Shown: positions 5,129 to 5,411 of the stretch, piece after piece
Layout of the letters: each line of letters begins with the position of its first letter
Numbering within the stretch: the stretch's first letter is position 1
Notes under the pieces: model-generated
Database searches by the model: none
What the model was told of the DNA's origin: nothing
The model's input: only the letters and a program-made list of their open reading frames with translations
Program-made: the position numbers and the translations under genes
Origin: Desulfobacter sp.
GTDB taxonomy: Bacteria; Desulfobacterota; Desulfobacteria; Desulfobacterales; Desulfobacteraceae
Reading direction: 5' to 3'
DNA length: 5,411 nt
Assembly: GCA_030145005.1 (NCBI GenBank)
Contig: JAQYWJ010000014.1
Coordinates: 14,100 to 19,510, forward strand

Positions 5129-5411
5129 TTGGAAAAATATACATACAGTGCAAAAAGATCTGACAACAAAGAGAACTGGTGCATCATTGATGCAAAAGAC
5201 CAGGTACTTGGGCGGCTTGCTTCCCAGATAGCGTATAGAATCCGGGGTAAACATAACCCCCTTTACACCCCCCATGTGGACACTGGTGACTGGGTGATTG
5301 TTGTCAATGCGGACAAGGTCCGTTTGACCGGAAATAAAATGGGACAGAAAACCTATTACCGCCATTCCGGTTATATCGGAGGAATCAAATCCCAGACGGC
5401 CAAAGAGATGC
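5129..5411 (+). CDS. rplM: Ribosomal protein L13 (3' end missing)
   Basis: L13 is an early-assembling protein of the large ribosomal subunit that binds 23S rRNA. The first 94 codons are visible; the family is about 142 residues, so roughly two thirds is present. Diagnostic stretches are NWCIIDAKDQVLGRLASQIA (16-35), RGKHNPLYTPHVDTGDWVIV (39-58), NADKVRLTGNKMGQKTYYRH (60-79) and SGYIGG (80-85). The start is placed at TTG 5129, giving MEKYTYSAK, which matches the usual L13 N-terminus in position. No in-frame ATG exists upstream before the TGA at 5096-5098; the only other option is TTG 5099, which would add ten atypical residues. rpsI (S9) normally follows, outside the window. In E. coli L13 represses translation of its own operon; whether that holds here cannot be seen. 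Confidence 0.97.
   Translation, partial: MEKYTYSAKRSDNKENWCIIDAKDQVLGRLASQIAYRIRGKHNPLYTPHVDTGDWVIVVNADKVRLTGNKMGQKTYYRHSGYIGGIKSQTAKEM

Noticed and set aside
5105..5365. Minus-strand frame opposite rplM
   Set aside because: L13 on the + strand is unmistakable and explains the region.

Overview
The window is ordinary bacterial chromosome read entirely on the + strand: eight genes, of which the first is cut at its 5' end and the last at its 3' end. The proteins point to a Gram-negative bacterium with an outer membrane (Tol-Pal parts) and a bactofilin. The Ruv sequences and the gene mix resemble sulfate-reducing Desulfobacterota (Desulfobacterales). That placement is inferred from remembered family resemblance, not from a search.

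Layout. Positions 1-432 hold the C-terminal 143 codons of Pal, the peptidoglycan-binding lipoprotein of the Tol-Pal system. A 124-base gap with a perfect 13-bp hairpin separates it from cpoB/ybgF (557-1402), here a predicted lipoprotein with a coiled coil and TPRs. A tight recombination cluster follows: ruvC (1421-1915), ruvA (1918-2559) and ruvB (2556-3593), with 18-base, 2-base and minus-4-base junctions. Next come a single-pass membrane protein of unknown function (3681-4592), a bactofilin (4637-5056), and the start of rplM for ribosomal protein L13 (5129 to the window end), which uses a TTG start and probably has its own promoter.

How they work together. Pal and CpoB belong to the envelope-constriction machinery that links outer membrane, peptidoglycan and septal wall synthesis. 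RuvA and RuvB form the Holliday-junction branch-migration motor, and RuvC cuts the junction. The unknown membrane protein and the bactofilin are close neighbours and could form an envelope or cytoskeleton module, but only position supports this. rplM opens what is normally the rplM-rpsI ribosomal operon.

No mobile element, CRISPR array, tRNA, rRNA or recognised riboswitch was seen. I found no clear undescribed system. The points most worth a second look are the unknown membrane protein beside the bactofilin, motif departures in all three Ruv proteins, the hairpin between pal and cpoB, and the rplM initiation region with an out-of-frame ATG ahead of the TTG start.
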